NCBI RefSeq assembly: GCF_000269985.1
Contig: NC_016109.1
Coordinates: forward strand, 3,224,001-3,288,000
Direction: 5' to 3'
Source of the DNA: Kitasatospora setae KM-6054
Lineage (GTDB): Bacteria > Actinomycetota > Actinomycetes > Streptomycetales > Streptomycetaceae
DNA: 64,000 bases
A program made the position numbers and the translations under genes. Positions 45,589 to 57,120 of this stretch are shown piece by piece (the stretch's first letter is position 1; each line of letters starts with the position of its first letter). The notes under the pieces were generated by a model. It had not been told where the DNA came from and searched no databases. It was given only the letters and a program-made list of their open reading frames with translations.

Positions 45589-46572
45589 ATGTGCGGAAAC
45601 ACTGAGAATGCCGGACCAAACGGACACGTGGAGATGTGCGAGCGGGGCCTGAACACGTACCGCGAGGTCCTGCGCGGCCGTCCCGCCCCGGACGACCCGC
45701 CGGCCTGCGTCCTGGAGTGGGGCCTGCTCAGCCGCTCCCCGGAGACCGGCGCGCTGGTCCCCGTCCCGCCGGAGGTCGCGGTCTTCGGCCTCACCCAGCC
45801 CGTCGAGCGCGCGATCCTGGAGCACCAGCACCGGCTGGCCGCCATCCGGGTGTCGATCTCCCACCTGGAGGGCGTCTACCGGGAGGCCCGCCAGGAGGAC
45901 TCGCTGGTGCACCGGCTGATCGGCGCCGACGTCATCAGCACCGCCCTGGAGCAAGCGGTCAGCGCCTGCACCGGCGAACTGCTCACCATGCAGCCCGGCG
46001 GGGGCCGCGCCCCCGCCCTGCTCGCCGAGGCCCTCCCGCGCGACCTGCAGCTGGCCGCCCGCGGCGTGCACCAGCGGACGCTCTACCAGCACTCCGTCCG
46101 CACCCACGGGCCGACCCTGGCGTACGTCGAGCAGGTCGGCGCGGCCGGCGCCGAGGTCCGCACCTCCGACGAGCTGTTCGAGCGGCTCATCGTGTGCGAC
46201 CGCGCCATCGCCTTCATCCCCAGCGTGCGCGACCGCAGCACCGAGGCGCTGGCGATCCGGCACCCCGGCATCGTGCGCTACCTGGTCCGCTCCTTCGAGC
46301 TGGAGTGGGAGCGCTCCAGGCCGATGACGATGCTCCAGGAGGCCGGGGCGGAGGTGCTGTCCGACAAGATCCACCACGCCGTGCTGCGCCTGCTGGTCCA
46401 CGGCGTGCCCGACAAGGCGATCGCGAGCCGGCTCGGCATCAGCCTGCGCTCGGTGGCCAACCACGTGAAGCGCGCCTGCGACGCCACCGGCAGCCGCAGC
46501 CGCACCGAACTCGGCTACCAGCTCGCCGTCCGGGGCCTGGTCGACCCGGCCCCCGACCCGGCGGACGGCTGA
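45589..46572 (+). CDS. LuxR-type transcriptional regulator with TrmB-like N-terminal region
   Basis: The 327-aa protein starts at the ATG at 45589, which has GGGAG 5 bases before it; the open frame upstream to 45484 has no such site. The N-terminal part (CERGLNTYREVLRG, then CVLEWGLLSRSPETGALVPV) looks like a winged helix of the TrmB type. The middle contains a phospholipase-D-like fold remnant (about 130-250). The C-terminal LuxR-type helix-turn-helix (about 255-315) has LRLLVHGVPDKAIASRLGIS and RSVANHVKRA. It is the obvious pathway-specific regulator of the divergent minus-strand cluster. Confidence 0.87.
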   Translation: MCGNTENAGPNGHVEMCERGLNTYREVLRGRPAPDDPPACVLEWGLLSRSPETGALVPVPPEVAVFGLTQPVERAILEHQHRLAAIRVSISHLEGVYREARQEDSLVHRLIGADVISTALEQAVSACTGELLTMQPGGGRAPALLAEALPRDLQLAARGVHQRTLYQHSVRTHGPTLAYVEQVGAAGAEVRTSDELFERLIVCDRAIAFIPSVRDRSTEALAIRHPGIVRYLVRSFELEWERSRPMTMLQEAGAEVLSDKIHHAVLRLLVHGVPDKAIASRLGISLRSVANHVKRACDATGSRSRTELGYQLAVRGLVDPAPDPADG

Positions 46573-46596
46573 CCCGGGGCCCGGGCCGGGAACGCC

Positions 46597-46622
46597 GAGG
46601 ACCCCGCCGGGGCGGGGTCCTC
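46597..46622. terminator. Bidirectional hairpin terminator between the regulator and the DUF6912-like gene
   Basis: GAGGACCCCGCC / GGCGGGGTCCTC with a 2-base loop, between two convergent genes. Confidence 0.85.
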
Positions 46623-46661
46623 ACGACGGCCGGGAGCGGCCGGGAGCAGGCGCTCGGGCAC

Positions 46662-47171
46662 TCAGGCGATCAGGCTCGGGATCTCCTGGATCGCGAACCA
46701 CAGCAGGTCGTGGTCCTCCGCGCCGTCCACGGTGAACTGCGCGTCCTGGTCGCCCTCGTCGGCGGCGACGATCGCGGCGGCCGCGGCGGCCACGTCGGCC
46801 AGCACGTCCGGGTCGGTGTCGTCCGCGTGCACCGCGGCGGCCTTGGCCAGCCGGATCGAGCCGGCCAGCACCACCCGGCCGAGCGAGGCCTGGTCCTGGT
46901 ACTCGTCGCCGGGGAAGCGGCTCACCGCCGAGTCGGCGACCTCGACGGCCAGCACCACCCGGCGGCACGGCGCCTCCGGGTCGGCGGCAAGCAGCCGGAC
47001 CGAGGAGAGCGCCGCCCGGTTCAGCGCCGCGTACTCCAGTTCCTCCAGGTCGTCGCTGACGTACCACTCGCGCAGCGCGGGCGTCACCGCGTAGGCGACG
47101 CTCTGCTCCAGCACGCCCTCCGGGTGCGCCACCGCCAGGTCCTTCAACGTGGTGGGCACGTACACGCGCAT
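46662..47171 (-). CDS. DUF6912-like conserved actinobacterial protein
   Basis: The 169-aa protein begins MRVYVPTTLKDLAVAHPEG and has EWYVSDDLEELEYAALNRAA, then VLAVEVADSAV and a C-terminal DLLWFAIQEIP. This pattern is conserved across Streptomyces near secA; the DUF number is from memory. The fold and function are unknown to me. The ATG at 47169-47171 follows AAGGG by 7 bases; a GTG three codons upstream is an alternative. It marks the return to the conserved core after the cluster. Confidence 0.75.
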   Translation of the reverse strand: MRVYVPTTLKDLAVAHPEGVLEQSVAYAVTPALREWYVSDDLEELEYAALNRAALSSVRLLAADPEAPCRRVVLAVEVADSAVSRFPGDEYQDQASLGRVVLAGSIRLAKAAAVHADDTDPDVLADVAAAAAAIVAADEGDQDAQFTVDGAEDHDLLWFAIQEIPSLIA

Positions 47172-47541
47172 CGGGGGCACCCTTCTGACGGTCTCACTGT
47201 GCGACGAATCAAGAATACGCAGCCCGCCCGGCCCGCCGTACCCGCGCTCCCCGCCCCCGCCCCCGCCACCGCCCGTCCGCGCTCCCCGCCCGCCGGGCCG
47301 GTGCGCCGATCAGGTCACCGCCCGCGTCCCCCTACGGGCCCCGCCCGGACCGACCGGCCGTCAACTCGCGCGCCCGGCGCCGCCGGCGGCAGCGTTGCGG
47401 GCAGCGGCCCGCCACCCGTACGGGTGGATTTCCGCGGCCCGCCGGAACCCGGGAAACCCCCTTGGAACGGCCCCGGCCCGCCCGGTAGCAAAGGCCCCGA
47501 CAGACGACCGCCGCCCCGACTCCCCCGCCGAAAGGGCCCTG
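47172..47541. promoter_or_regulatory. Divergent intergenic region upstream of the Rv3235-like gene
   Basis: 370 bp without a credible gene. Much of it is C-rich, low-complexity sequence (47219-47345). Promoters for the two divergent genes must lie here but I could not assign them. Confidence 0.4.
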
Positions 47542-48099
47542 ATGACCGAGCCGCTCACCCGGACGCCCGGCCCCCGGATCCACCCGCTGGTCCGGCCCGC
47601 CCCCGCCGACCGCCGCCCGGTCCGCCATCCGCACCCGCTGCCGCCCGGGCACCCGTCGGGCCCGCCCGCCGGCCCGCACCCGCCGGCCGCCCGGCAGGCC
47701 CGCAGCCCGCGCGCGGCCTGCGACGGCGGCCGCCCGGCGGCCCACCGGCCCCGGACGGCCGCACCGGGCAGCACGGGGCACGCCGAGCTGGCGGGCCGGT
47801 TCGCGCACCGGCTGGTCGAGGTGCTGTGCGGGGAGCGCCCGGTGCACCAGTTGCAGCGGCACACCACGCTGCCGGGCTTCCACCAGCTCGCGACCCTGGT
47901 GCGGACGGGCGCGCTGCGCCCGCGCGGCCGGGTGCTGCGGCCCCGGCTGGGCCGGGTGCACGACTGCGTGCCGGTCCCGGGCGCGGTGGAGGTCTGCGTG
48001 CGGGTCGAACTCGGCGTCCGGCACCACCTGTTGGCGTTCCGGCTGGAGCGGCACGGCCGCACCGGCCAGTGGCAGTGCGCCGCCGTGGAGACCGGGTGA
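47542..48099 (+). CDS. Rv3235-family protein next to secA
   Basis: The 185-aa protein has a disordered N-terminal half rich in Pro, Arg, His and Ala. The compact C-terminal domain (about 85-185) starts HAELAGRFAHRLVEVLCGERPVHQL and ends with FRLERHGRTGQWQCAAVETG. This pairing of a variable N-terminus with such a domain is typical of the Rv3235 family, found convergent to secA in actinobacteria. Its role is not known; the conserved position suggests a link with secretion. The ATG at 47542 is the first that avoids the low-complexity upstream frame. Confidence 0.75.
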   Translation: MTEPLTRTPGPRIHPLVRPAPADRRPVRHPHPLPPGHPSGPPAGPHPPAARQARSPRAACDGGRPAAHRPRTAAPGSTGHAELAGRFAHRLVEVLCGERPVHQLQRHTTLPGFHQLATLVRTGALRPRGRVLRPRLGRVHDCVPVPGAVEVCVRVELGVRHHLLAFRLERHGRTGQWQCAAVETG

Positions 48100-48120
48100 G
48101 CGCCCGGGGAACAGCGCGGC

Positions 48121-48151
48121 GGGGCGCCACCCCCGTGAGGAGTGGCGCCCC
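48121..48151. terminator. Bidirectional hairpin terminator between the Rv3235-like gene and secA
   Basis: GGGGCGCCAC / GTGGCGCCCC with an 11-base loop between convergent genes. Confidence 0.8.
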
Positions 48152-48173
48152 GCCGTCCGGAGCCCGGTCCGGG

Positions 48174-50951
<2,778 letters not shown>

Positions 50952-51170
50952 GTGAGCGGGCTCCTTGCCTCATTCGGCTCTGGATGACTGCCGGTGGGGA
51001 GTTCACCCCACCGTACGGGCCATCGTATGCGAGGACTCCGAGCGGCCGGGAGGTCCGTCAGCACGCTATTCCTGTGTCACCCCTGGGAGCACATCGCCCG
51101 ATGCCGGGGCCAAACGGTCAAAGCGGTTCGCCGACGGCCCGTTGTCAGTGCCCTCGCCTAGCCTCGCCCC

Positions 51171-52427
51171 ATGGCCAACCCCCCTGCCGAACCCCTCGCC
51201 GGCACCCCCGCCGCGGCCGCCGCGAGCCCCGCCGCTGCCAAGCCCCGCACGGCTCCGGCGGCTCCGGCGGCCCCCGCGCCGGTCGCCCGGATCACCGCCG
51301 ACCACGCCCGCCGGCTCGCGCTGCGCGCCCAGGGCCTGCTCGGCTCCCCCGACCGCCGGGCCGGCGCCGCGGGCGTCCTGCGGCAGCTCGGCGCCGTCCA
51401 GTTGGACACCATCTCGGTGCTGGCCCGCTCGCACGAACTGGTGCCGTACGCCCGGCTCGGCGCGGTCGGCCGCCGCCCGGTCGAGCAGGCGTACTGGGGG
51501 CACGGCACCGCGTTCGAGTACTGGTCGCACGCGGCCTGCGTGCTGCCGATGGAGGACTGGCCGCTGTTCGCCTTCCGCCGCCGCGCGTACCGGGACAAGG
51601 GGCGCGTCTGGGGCCACCCGATCTCCCCCGGGTCCTACGCCGAGGTGATCGACCGGCTGCGCGCCGAGGGCCCGTTGACCTCCACCGGGCTCGGCGGCGC
51701 CAAGAGGACCTCCGAGTGGTGGGACTGGTCCGACACCAAGACCGCCGTGGAGCGGGCGCTCGCCTTCGGCGACGTGGTGGTGACCGAGCGACGCGGCTGG
51801 AAGCGGGTCTACGACCTGGCCGAACGGGCCGTCCCGGCCGGGCTGTTCGGGCGCGAGCCGTCCGACGCCGAGTGCCTGACCGCGCTGGTGGCCAGGGCCG
51901 GCGCCGCGCTGGGCGTCGCCACCCGCTCCGACCTGCAGGACTACCACCGCCTGAAGGCCGCCCAGTTGGACGCCGCGCTCCCCGGCTCGGGCCTCGTCCC
52001 GGTCGAGGTCGAGGGCTGGGACGCCCCGGCCTGGGCCGACCCGGCGGCGCTCGCCACCGAGCCGCGCGGCCGGCACCGCACCGCCCTGCTCTCCCCGTTC
52101 GACTCGCTGATCTGGGACCGCGCCCGCACCGAGCGGATCTTCGGCATGACCCACCGGCTGGAGGCGTACACCCCCAAGCACAAGCGGGTGCACGGCTACT
52201 TCGCGATGCCGCTGCTGGCCGGCGGCCGGCTGGTCGGCCGGGTCGACCCGGCCCGCGAGGGGACGACCCTGGTGGCCCGCCAGGTCTCGCTGGACGGCCC
52301 GCGGCACGTCCCGGCGCTGGCCGAGGCGCTGCGCGAGGCCGCCGGGTGGACGGGCTGCGGCGCCGTCCGGGTGGAGCGGCTGGACGACGAGTCGCTCCGG
52401 CCGGAGCTGGAGAAGCTGCTGGGCTGA
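51171..52427 (+). CDS. Winged-helix DNA glycosylase of the AlkZ/AlkX (YcaQ) family
   Basis: The 418-aa protein has an Ala/Pro-rich N-terminal leader (1-38), then the HTH_42/AlkZ fold. The catalytic motif AVQLDTISVLARSHEL contains Gln77-Leu-Asp79. A Q-x-D motif marks the YcaQ/AlkX subgroup, known to open interstrand crosslinks made by nitrogen mustards, whereas AlkZ enzymes for azinomycin resistance have Q-x-Q. Also present are AYWGHGTAFEYWSH, SPFDSLIWDRARTERIFG and a C-terminal EALREAAGWTG. It is a single-gene unit between secA and a response regulator. Substrate range is inferred from the motif. Confidence 0.85.
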   Translation: MANPPAEPLAGTPAAAAASPAAAKPRTAPAAPAAPAPVARITADHARRLALRAQGLLGSPDRRAGAAGVLRQLGAVQLDTISVLARSHELVPYARLGAVGRRPVEQAYWGHGTAFEYWSHAACVLPMEDWPLFAFRRRAYRDKGRVWGHPISPGSYAEVIDRLRAEGPLTSTGLGGAKRTSEWWDWSDTKTAVERALAFGDVVVTERRGWKRVYDLAERAVPAGLFGREPSDAECLTALVARAGAALGVATRSDLQDYHRLKAAQLDAALPGSGLVPVEVEGWDAPAWADPAALATEPRGRHRTALLSPFDSLIWDRARTERIFGMTHRLEAYTPKHKRVHGYFAMPLLAGGRLVGRVDPAREGTTLVARQVSLDGPRHVPALAEALREAAGWTGCGAVRVERLDDESLRPELEKLLG

Positions 52428-52436
52428 GCGGCCCGC

Positions 52437-52463
52437 CCGGGAGCGGCCGGCGGCCGCTCCCGG
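52437..52463. terminator. Bidirectional hairpin terminator
   Basis: 13-bp arms (CCGGGAGCGGCCG) around one base, between the glycosylase and response regulator genes, which converge. Confidence 0.8.
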
Positions 52464-52470
52464 CCCGCGC

Positions 52471-53196
52471 TCAGCCTATTTCGAGGATCTTCTCCCGCAT
52501 GGCGTAGACCACGGCCTCCATCCGGGAGTGCAGCTGCAGCTTCTCCAGGATGTTGCGCACGTGGTTCTTCACGGTGTTCTCGCTGATGAACAGCTCCTTG
52601 GCGATCTCCCGGTTGTTCATCCCGGTGGCCACCAGCTTGAGCACCTCCAGCTCCCGGTCGGTCAGCCGGGGCGCGGGCAGCAGCTCCCGGTCGTCCGAGC
52701 GGCGCTGGATCATCGACTTGAACTCGGTCAGCAGCTTGGCCGCCATCGAGGGGCTGATCTGCGACTGCCCGTCGGCCACCGCGCGGATCGCGGTGGCCAC
52801 CTCGTCGGTGGAGATCTCCTTCAGCAGGTAGCCGGTGGCCCCCGCCTTGATCGCCTCGTAGAGGTCGGCCTCCTCGTCGCTGATCGTCAGCATGATGATC
52901 TTGGCGCTGGGCACCACGTCCTTGATCGCGGTGCACGCCTCGATGCCGCTGCGCCGCGGCATCCGGACGTCCATCAGGATGATGTCCGGCAGCAGGTCGG
53001 CGGCCTTCAGCACGGCCTCCGCGCCGTCGCCCGCCTCGCCGATCACCCGGATGTCCTGCTCCTCGGCCAGCACGATCTCCAGGCCCCGGCGGAACAGCGC
53101 GTGGTCGTCCACCACCAGCACCCGGATCGGCTCCGCGCGGCCCGGCGGGAAGCCGTCGTCCTCGGACTCCCGGCCCGCGCGCGAAAGCTCCCCCAT
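52471..53196 (-). CDS. NarL/FixJ-family response regulator, no kinase nearby
   Basis: The 241-aa protein has a 23-residue leader, a receiver domain with acidic pair Asp30-Asp31, phosphoacceptor Asp76 (IILMDVRMP) and Lys126 (GYLLKEIS). A LuxR-type DNA-binding domain (about 175-235) follows, with [22 protein letters not shown] and [13 protein letters not shown]. No histidine kinase gene is adjacent, so it is an orphan regulator. Being next to the hibernation factor gene suggests it may respond to growth state, but that is a guess. ATG at 53194-53196. Confidence 0.9.
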   Translation of the reverse strand: MGELSRAGRESEDDGFPPGRAEPIRVLVVDDHALFRRGLEIVLAEEQDIRVIGEAGDGAEAVLKAADLLPDIILMDVRMPRRSGIEACTAIKDVVPSAKIIMLTISDEEADLYEAIKAGATGYLLKEISTDEVATAIRAVADGQSQISPSMAAKLLTEFKSMIQRRSDDRELLPAPRLTDRELEVLKLVATGMNNREIAKELFISENTVKNHVRNILEKLQLHSRMEAVVYAMREKILEIG

Positions 53197-53309
53197 CCGC
53201 TTCTCCCCCGCCCTCAGGTCACGTCCGACCCGCCCATCATTCCACGGCCGGGGGCCGGTCCGGTCACCCTGCGGCGCCGAACCGCCCGGCTGGGTGACTC
53301 CGCGCGCGG

Positions 53310-53344
53310 GTGACCCCGGCGGCCGGTCCGGCCGCCGGGGTCAC
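53310..53344 (-). terminator. Strong hairpin terminator after hpf
   Basis: 17-bp arms (GTGACCCCGGCGGCCGG) around one base, 32 bp past the hpf stop and 114 bp before the response regulator start. Confidence 0.8.
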
Positions 53345-53375
53345 CGTGCTCCCCGCCCGGGGCGGGGCGGCGCCG

Positions 53376-54068
53376 TCAGTCCTCGTCGGGCCCGTTGATC
53401 GCGCCGCCGGCCCCGGCGGCGTCCGCGGCGGCGGCCAGGTCCTCCTTCAGGTGGATCACGCCGTAGTGGTAGCCGTGCCGGCGGTAGACCACGCTCGGCA
53501 GCCCGCTGTCCTTCTCCTGGAAGAGGTAGAAGTCGTGGCCGACCAGCTCCATCGCGTACAGCGCCTGGTCCAGCGACATCGGCGCCGCGGCGTGGGTCTT
53601 CTCGCGGACCACCAGCGGCCCGTCGCCCTCGACCTCCAGGTTGCCGGCGACGGTCTTGCGGGCCGCGCCGTTGACGCTCGGGGCGGCCTCGGTGGCGGGC
53701 AGGTCGGCCAGCGCGGCGGTCGCCGCGGAGACGCTGAGCGGCGTCCGCCCGTTGGTCCCGCCCTTGTGCACCCGGCGGCGGTCCGCGGACTTGCGCAGCT
53801 GCGCCTCCAGCTTCGCGGAGGCCAGGTCCAGCGCCGCCCACGGGTCGTTGGCGGACGCCTCGGCCCGGATCACCGGGCCCCGGCTGCGGAGGGTGATCTC
53901 CACCCGGTCGGAACGGTCGGCCTGACGCGGATTGTGCTCCTTGGACACCTCGACATCCAGGCTGATCGCCTTGGTGTCGAACTTCTGGACCTTCTCCAGC
54001 TTCTCGGCCACGTGCTCGCGGAACCTCTTGGGCACCTCGGTCTTGCGGCCCTTGACGACGATGTCCAC
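53376..54068 (-). CDS. hpf: Long-form ribosome hibernation promoting factor (HPF/RaiA)
   Basis: The 230-aa protein has the N-terminal ribosome-binding domain (about 1-100, MDIVVKGRKTEVPKRFREHV, then LDVEVSKEHNPRQADRSDRVEITLRSRG, with the 20-base window of identity limited here). The C-terminal dimerisation domain (about 165-215) has MSLDQALYAMELVGHDFYLF, then VVYRRHGYHYGVIHL. The long form lets two 70S ribosomes pair as inactive 100S particles. GTG start at 54066-54068. A 370-bp upstream region separates it from the divergent comF-like gene. Confidence 0.95.
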   Translation of the reverse strand: MDIVVKGRKTEVPKRFREHVAEKLEKVQKFDTKAISLDVEVSKEHNPRQADRSDRVEITLRSRGPVIRAEASANDPWAALDLASAKLEAQLRKSADRRRVHKGGTNGRTPLSVSAATAALADLPATEAAPSVNGAARKTVAGNLEVEGDGPLVVREKTHAAAPMSLDQALYAMELVGHDFYLFQEKDSGLPSVVYRRHGYHYGVIHLKEDLAAAADAAGAGGAINGPDED

Positions 54069-54438
54069 GCAGAACTCCGATCCCTCGTGCTGACCGGTTC
54101 GGTGTGCGTCCCGAACCGGCGTGAGACCCAGCCGGACCAGTCGGCCGCCGCCGCCCGCCGGGCGCCGCCCGGAGAGCCGACGAGGACCACCGGCCCTCTT
54201 ACCTCACTTCCTCCCCACCAGGAGCGTTCGAAACCCCTGGAAGCCTCATGCAACACCCGACGCGGGGATATCGCCTCCCCAGTCGAACGGAACGTACCGG
54301 CGTGCGGCCGGCGGCCCGGCTGTTCCCCCCTGTTTACCCACCTACGGGTGAAACAAGGGTGAACGGCTGGACAACACGCCCGGCACCGCCCACCGTATGG
54401 CTGATGTCGCCGCCCGGCGAGCGTTCCGGAGGGGTTCC
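54069..54438. promoter_or_regulatory. Divergent intergenic region between hpf and the ComF-like gene
   Basis: 370 bp with no credible gene. Near 54305-54360 there is a GTTTACCCACCTACGGGTGA stretch, whose minus-strand form contains GGGTAA; it resembles part of a stress sigma-factor promoter, but the -35 spacing does not fit. I see nothing else firm. Confidence 0.35.
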
Positions 54439-55218
54439 GTGACGAGCCGCAGCACCGCCCACCAGCCCGGATCCGGCCCCGTCCGGGCCGTCGCCGCCCT
54501 GCTCGACCTGCTGCTCCCGGCCCGCTGCGCCGGCTGCGGGAGCGGCCTCGGCGGCCTCTGCCCGCTCTGCCGCGCGCTGCTGGCCGGCACCGCCGCCGGG
54601 CCGGCCGGCCCGCACCGCCCGCCCCCCGGACTGCCGCCGGTGCACGCCGCCGCGCCCTACGCCGGGCCGGTGCGCCACCTGCTGCTCGCCCACAAGGAGC
54701 GCGGCGCGCTCCGGCTGGCCGCCCCGCTGGGCGGCGCGCTGGCCGCCGCCGTGCGCTCCGCCACCGGGGCGGGCGCCGCCCCGCTGCTGCTGGTGCCGGT
54801 GCCCTCGGCGCGGGCCGCGACCCGGGCCCGCGGCCACGACCCGACGCTGCGGCTGGCCCGGGCGGCCGCCCGCGAGCTGCGCCGCGGCGGGATCGCCACC
54901 CTGGTCGCGCCGGTGCTGCGGCACAGCCGCCCGGTGGCCGACCAGGCGGGCCTGGGCGCGGCCGAGCGGCACCGCAACCTGGACGGCGCGCTGGCCGTCC
55001 CGGCCCGGCTGGCGGGCCCGCTGGCCGGGCACCGGCTGGTGCTGGTGGACGACCTGGTGACCACCGGGGCGAGCCTGGCCGAGGCGGCCCGGGCGCTGCG
55101 CGCGGCGGGCTGCCCGCCGCGGGCGGCGGCGACCGTCGCGGCCACCGCCCGGCGCGGGGCGGGCCCGGGGCGGCGCGGGGCGGTGCCGGGGGAGGCCGGG
55201 CTCAGCCCGGGCCGGTGA
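54439..55218 (+). CDS. ComF-family phosphoribosyltransferase-like protein
   Basis: The 259-aa protein has an N-terminal zinc-binding block, CAGCG and CPLC (about 33-50), and a C-terminal phosphoribosyltransferase fold with the PRPP loop [30 protein letters not shown] and [17 protein letters not shown] are the usual ComF blocks. I chose the GTG at 54439 because GGAGG lies 6 bases before it; the frame begins earlier. In naturally competent bacteria ComF helps DNA uptake; in Streptomyces its role is unknown. Confidence 0.87.
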   Translation: MTSRSTAHQPGSGPVRAVAALLDLLLPARCAGCGSGLGGLCPLCRALLAGTAAGPAGPHRPPPGLPPVHAAAPYAGPVRHLLLAHKERGALRLAAPLGGALAAAVRSATGAGAAPLLLVPVPSARAATRARGHDPTLRLARAAARELRRGGIATLVAPVLRHSRPVADQAGLGAAERHRNLDGALAVPARLAGPLAGHRLVLVDDLVTTGASLAEAARALRAAGCPPRAAATVAATARRGAGPGRRGAVPGEAGLSPGR

Positions 55219-55263
55219 ACGGCGCCGGGGCCGGTCCGGCCCCGGTCGGCCGCGGCCCGGCCG

Positions 55264-57120
55264 TCAGCCCGGGTAGCTGAACGCGCCGGGGTTGCCCTTG
55301 CTGGGCACCTCGTGCCACTGGTTGTCCTTGAGCCGGTAGAGGCCGTGGTCGGAGACGGTGAGCACGGCGGGCCCGGCGGGTCCGGTCGGGTCGGCGGGCA
55401 GCCGGGCCTCGGTGGCGGACAGCGCGGTCATCGACTCGCCGCCCTGCAGCGGGGAGTCGGTGGACTGCGAGCCGTCGGTGCCGAGGAAGTGCAGCTGCTG
55501 CAGCCGGTCGACCTCCTTGCCGAGCACCACCAGCTGGTCGGTGTCGCCCCAGGAGACGGCGGCGACCTCGGTCAGCTGGGGGGCGACGTCGCGCAGCCCG
55601 GTGATCCGGGCGGTCGGGTTCTTCGAGCTGCCGTCGTGCCGCACCAGGCCGAGCGCCAGCTTGGCCGGGCCGTCGCCGCGGCTGAGCAGCAGCGCGATCC
55701 GGGTGCCGTCGGAGGAGATCCGCAGCGACCGGACGGTCCGCCCGTCCAGCCCGTCGACCTGCACCGGGACGACGGTGCGCTCGCGCACCATCAGCACCCG
55801 GGGCGCGGCCGGGTCGCGGTCGACCAGCCAGAGGTCCTGCCGGCCGTCCCAGCTGGGCGAGGCCAGGCCCTGGTCGGGCGCGGGGGCGCGGCTGGCGACG
55901 ATCCGCTCGCCGTACTTGGCGTTCTCGGTGAGCTCGACCTCGACCAGTTCGCGGCCGTCGGCGCCGATCGCGGCGGCGGCGTTGCCGTCCCGGCGGACGG
56001 CGACGGCGCCGGTGCCGGGGTGGAAGCCGCCGGCCTGCGGGGCCTGGCCGAGCGGCCCGGGGACGGGGACCGGGTCCAGGCCCTCCTGGTAGGTGCTGAG
56101 CCGGCCGTCCTCGGTCTGGATGTACGCCCGGACGCCGTTGTCGGTGCCGGCCAGCGCGCCGGGGGCTACCAGCGCGGCCTCGCCGGCGCTGAGCGAGCAG
56201 CTGCCGCCGGTGAGCGAGAGGTCGAGCCGGTCCAGCTTGCTCTGCTGGTCGGCGAGGGTCTGGAAGAGCTGCTGGGCCATCTGCTTGCAGGCGGCCGGGT
56301 CGCCGCCCTCCAGCTTGACGGTGGCCACCCGGTTGTCGCCGATGCTGGCGCCCTGCACCCGGACGCCGTCCAGCTTGCTGGTCACCACCGGGCCGAGCCA
56401 GCGCGAGGGGCCGTCCGCGGTGGCCTGGGCGGCCTCGGTCAGCGGGTCTATTCGGCGCCGCAGGTAGATCGGGTCGGGCACCAGCACCGGGGAGATCTGC
56501 GGGCGGGTGGCGGAGGTGTCGGGCGCGGCGAAGAAGTAGCGGTGGACCGGCTTGTAGGTGTTCTTGAAGTTGGTCTGGTCGACGATCAGGCCGTTCGGCA
56601 GGTCGCTGATCCGCCACTCGCCCTTGTCGGGGCCGTCGGACTCCTTCACGAAGGTGAAGACCCGGCCGTACGCCTGGCCGGCCGCGGCCTGGTAGGTGTG
56701 CTGCTCGTCGAGGGTGGCGACCTGCTTGCCCTCGACGCTGAGCTGGAAGGTGACGGCGTCGTCCGTGGGCTGGGACATGTCCATCTCCGGGGTGCCGGCC
56801 AGCACCACCACGCCGGCGTCGGGCTTCCAGGTCTTGGCCGCGACGGTGGTCAGGTACTGCTTGGCGGTGTCGTAGTCGGCCTGGTCGGCGTTGGAGGAGT
56901 CCAGGAATCCGTTCAGCAGGTCGCGGGGGCTCTCGCCCTTGCGCGGGGCGACCGGGTAGACGTGCACCTGGAGGGCGTCGGCGGCGTTCTGCGACACCTC
57001 CAGGCGCTGCGGGGCGCCGCCGGAGGGCATCGACACGCAGCCGGTGGCGGCGGTCGCCAGCAGCACGGTCCAGCCCGCCGCGAGGGCCCGCCGGTCAGTC
57101 GTCCTGTCGGTCCTGCGCAC
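55264..57120 (-). CDS. lpqB: Lipoprotein LpqB
   Basis: LpqB is the third member of the MtrAB system and interacts with the sensor domain of MtrB. The 618-aa protein has a lipoprotein signal ending ATAATGCVSMPSGG (lipid-bearing Cys at about residue 23). A GerMN-like domain (about 40-200) follows, then a beta-propeller-like C-terminal half with repeated SPSWDGRQDLWLVD-type blades. The GTG at 57118-57120 has AGGAGGGGA 8 bases upstream and overlaps the end of mtrB by 26 bp, showing translational coupling. Confidence 0.93.
   Translation of the reverse strand: MRRTDRTTDRRALAAGWTVLLATAATGCVSMPSGGAPQRLEVSQNAADALQVHVYPVAPRKGESPRDLLNGFLDSSNADQADYDTAKQYLTTVAAKTWKPDAGVVVLAGTPEMDMSQPTDDAVTFQLSVEGKQVATLDEQHTYQAAAGQAYGRVFTFVKESDGPDKGEWRISDLPNGLIVDQTNFKNTYKPVHRYFFAAPDTSATRPQISPVLVPDPIYLRRRIDPLTEAAQATADGPSRWLGPVVTSKLDGVRVQGASIGDNRVATVKLEGGDPAACKQMAQQLFQTLADQQSKLDRLDLSLTGGSCSLSAGEAALVAPGALAGTDNGVRAYIQTEDGRLSTYQEGLDPVPVPGPLGQAPQAGGFHPGTGAVAVRRDGNAAAAIGADGRELVEVELTENAKYGERIVASRAPAPDQGLASPSWDGRQDLWLVDRDPAAPRVLMVRERTVVPVQVDGLDGRTVRSLRISSDGTRIALLLSRGDGPAKLALGLVRHDGSSKNPTARITGLRDVAPQLTEVAAVSWGDTDQLVVLGKEVDRLQQLHFLGTDGSQSTDSPLQGGESMTALSATEARLPADPTGPAGPAVLTVSDHGLYRLKDNQWHEVPSKGNPGAFSYPG

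Noticed and set aside
31898..46572. The accessory cluster as a mobile element or genomic island
   Set aside because: No integrase, transposase, tRNA attachment site or flanking direct repeats were found, and base composition is like the flanks.
54305..54360. Stress sigma-factor promoter upstream of hpf
   Set aside because: A GGGTAA -10-like element exists, but no G-x-x-T element lies at the required 14-16 base spacing.
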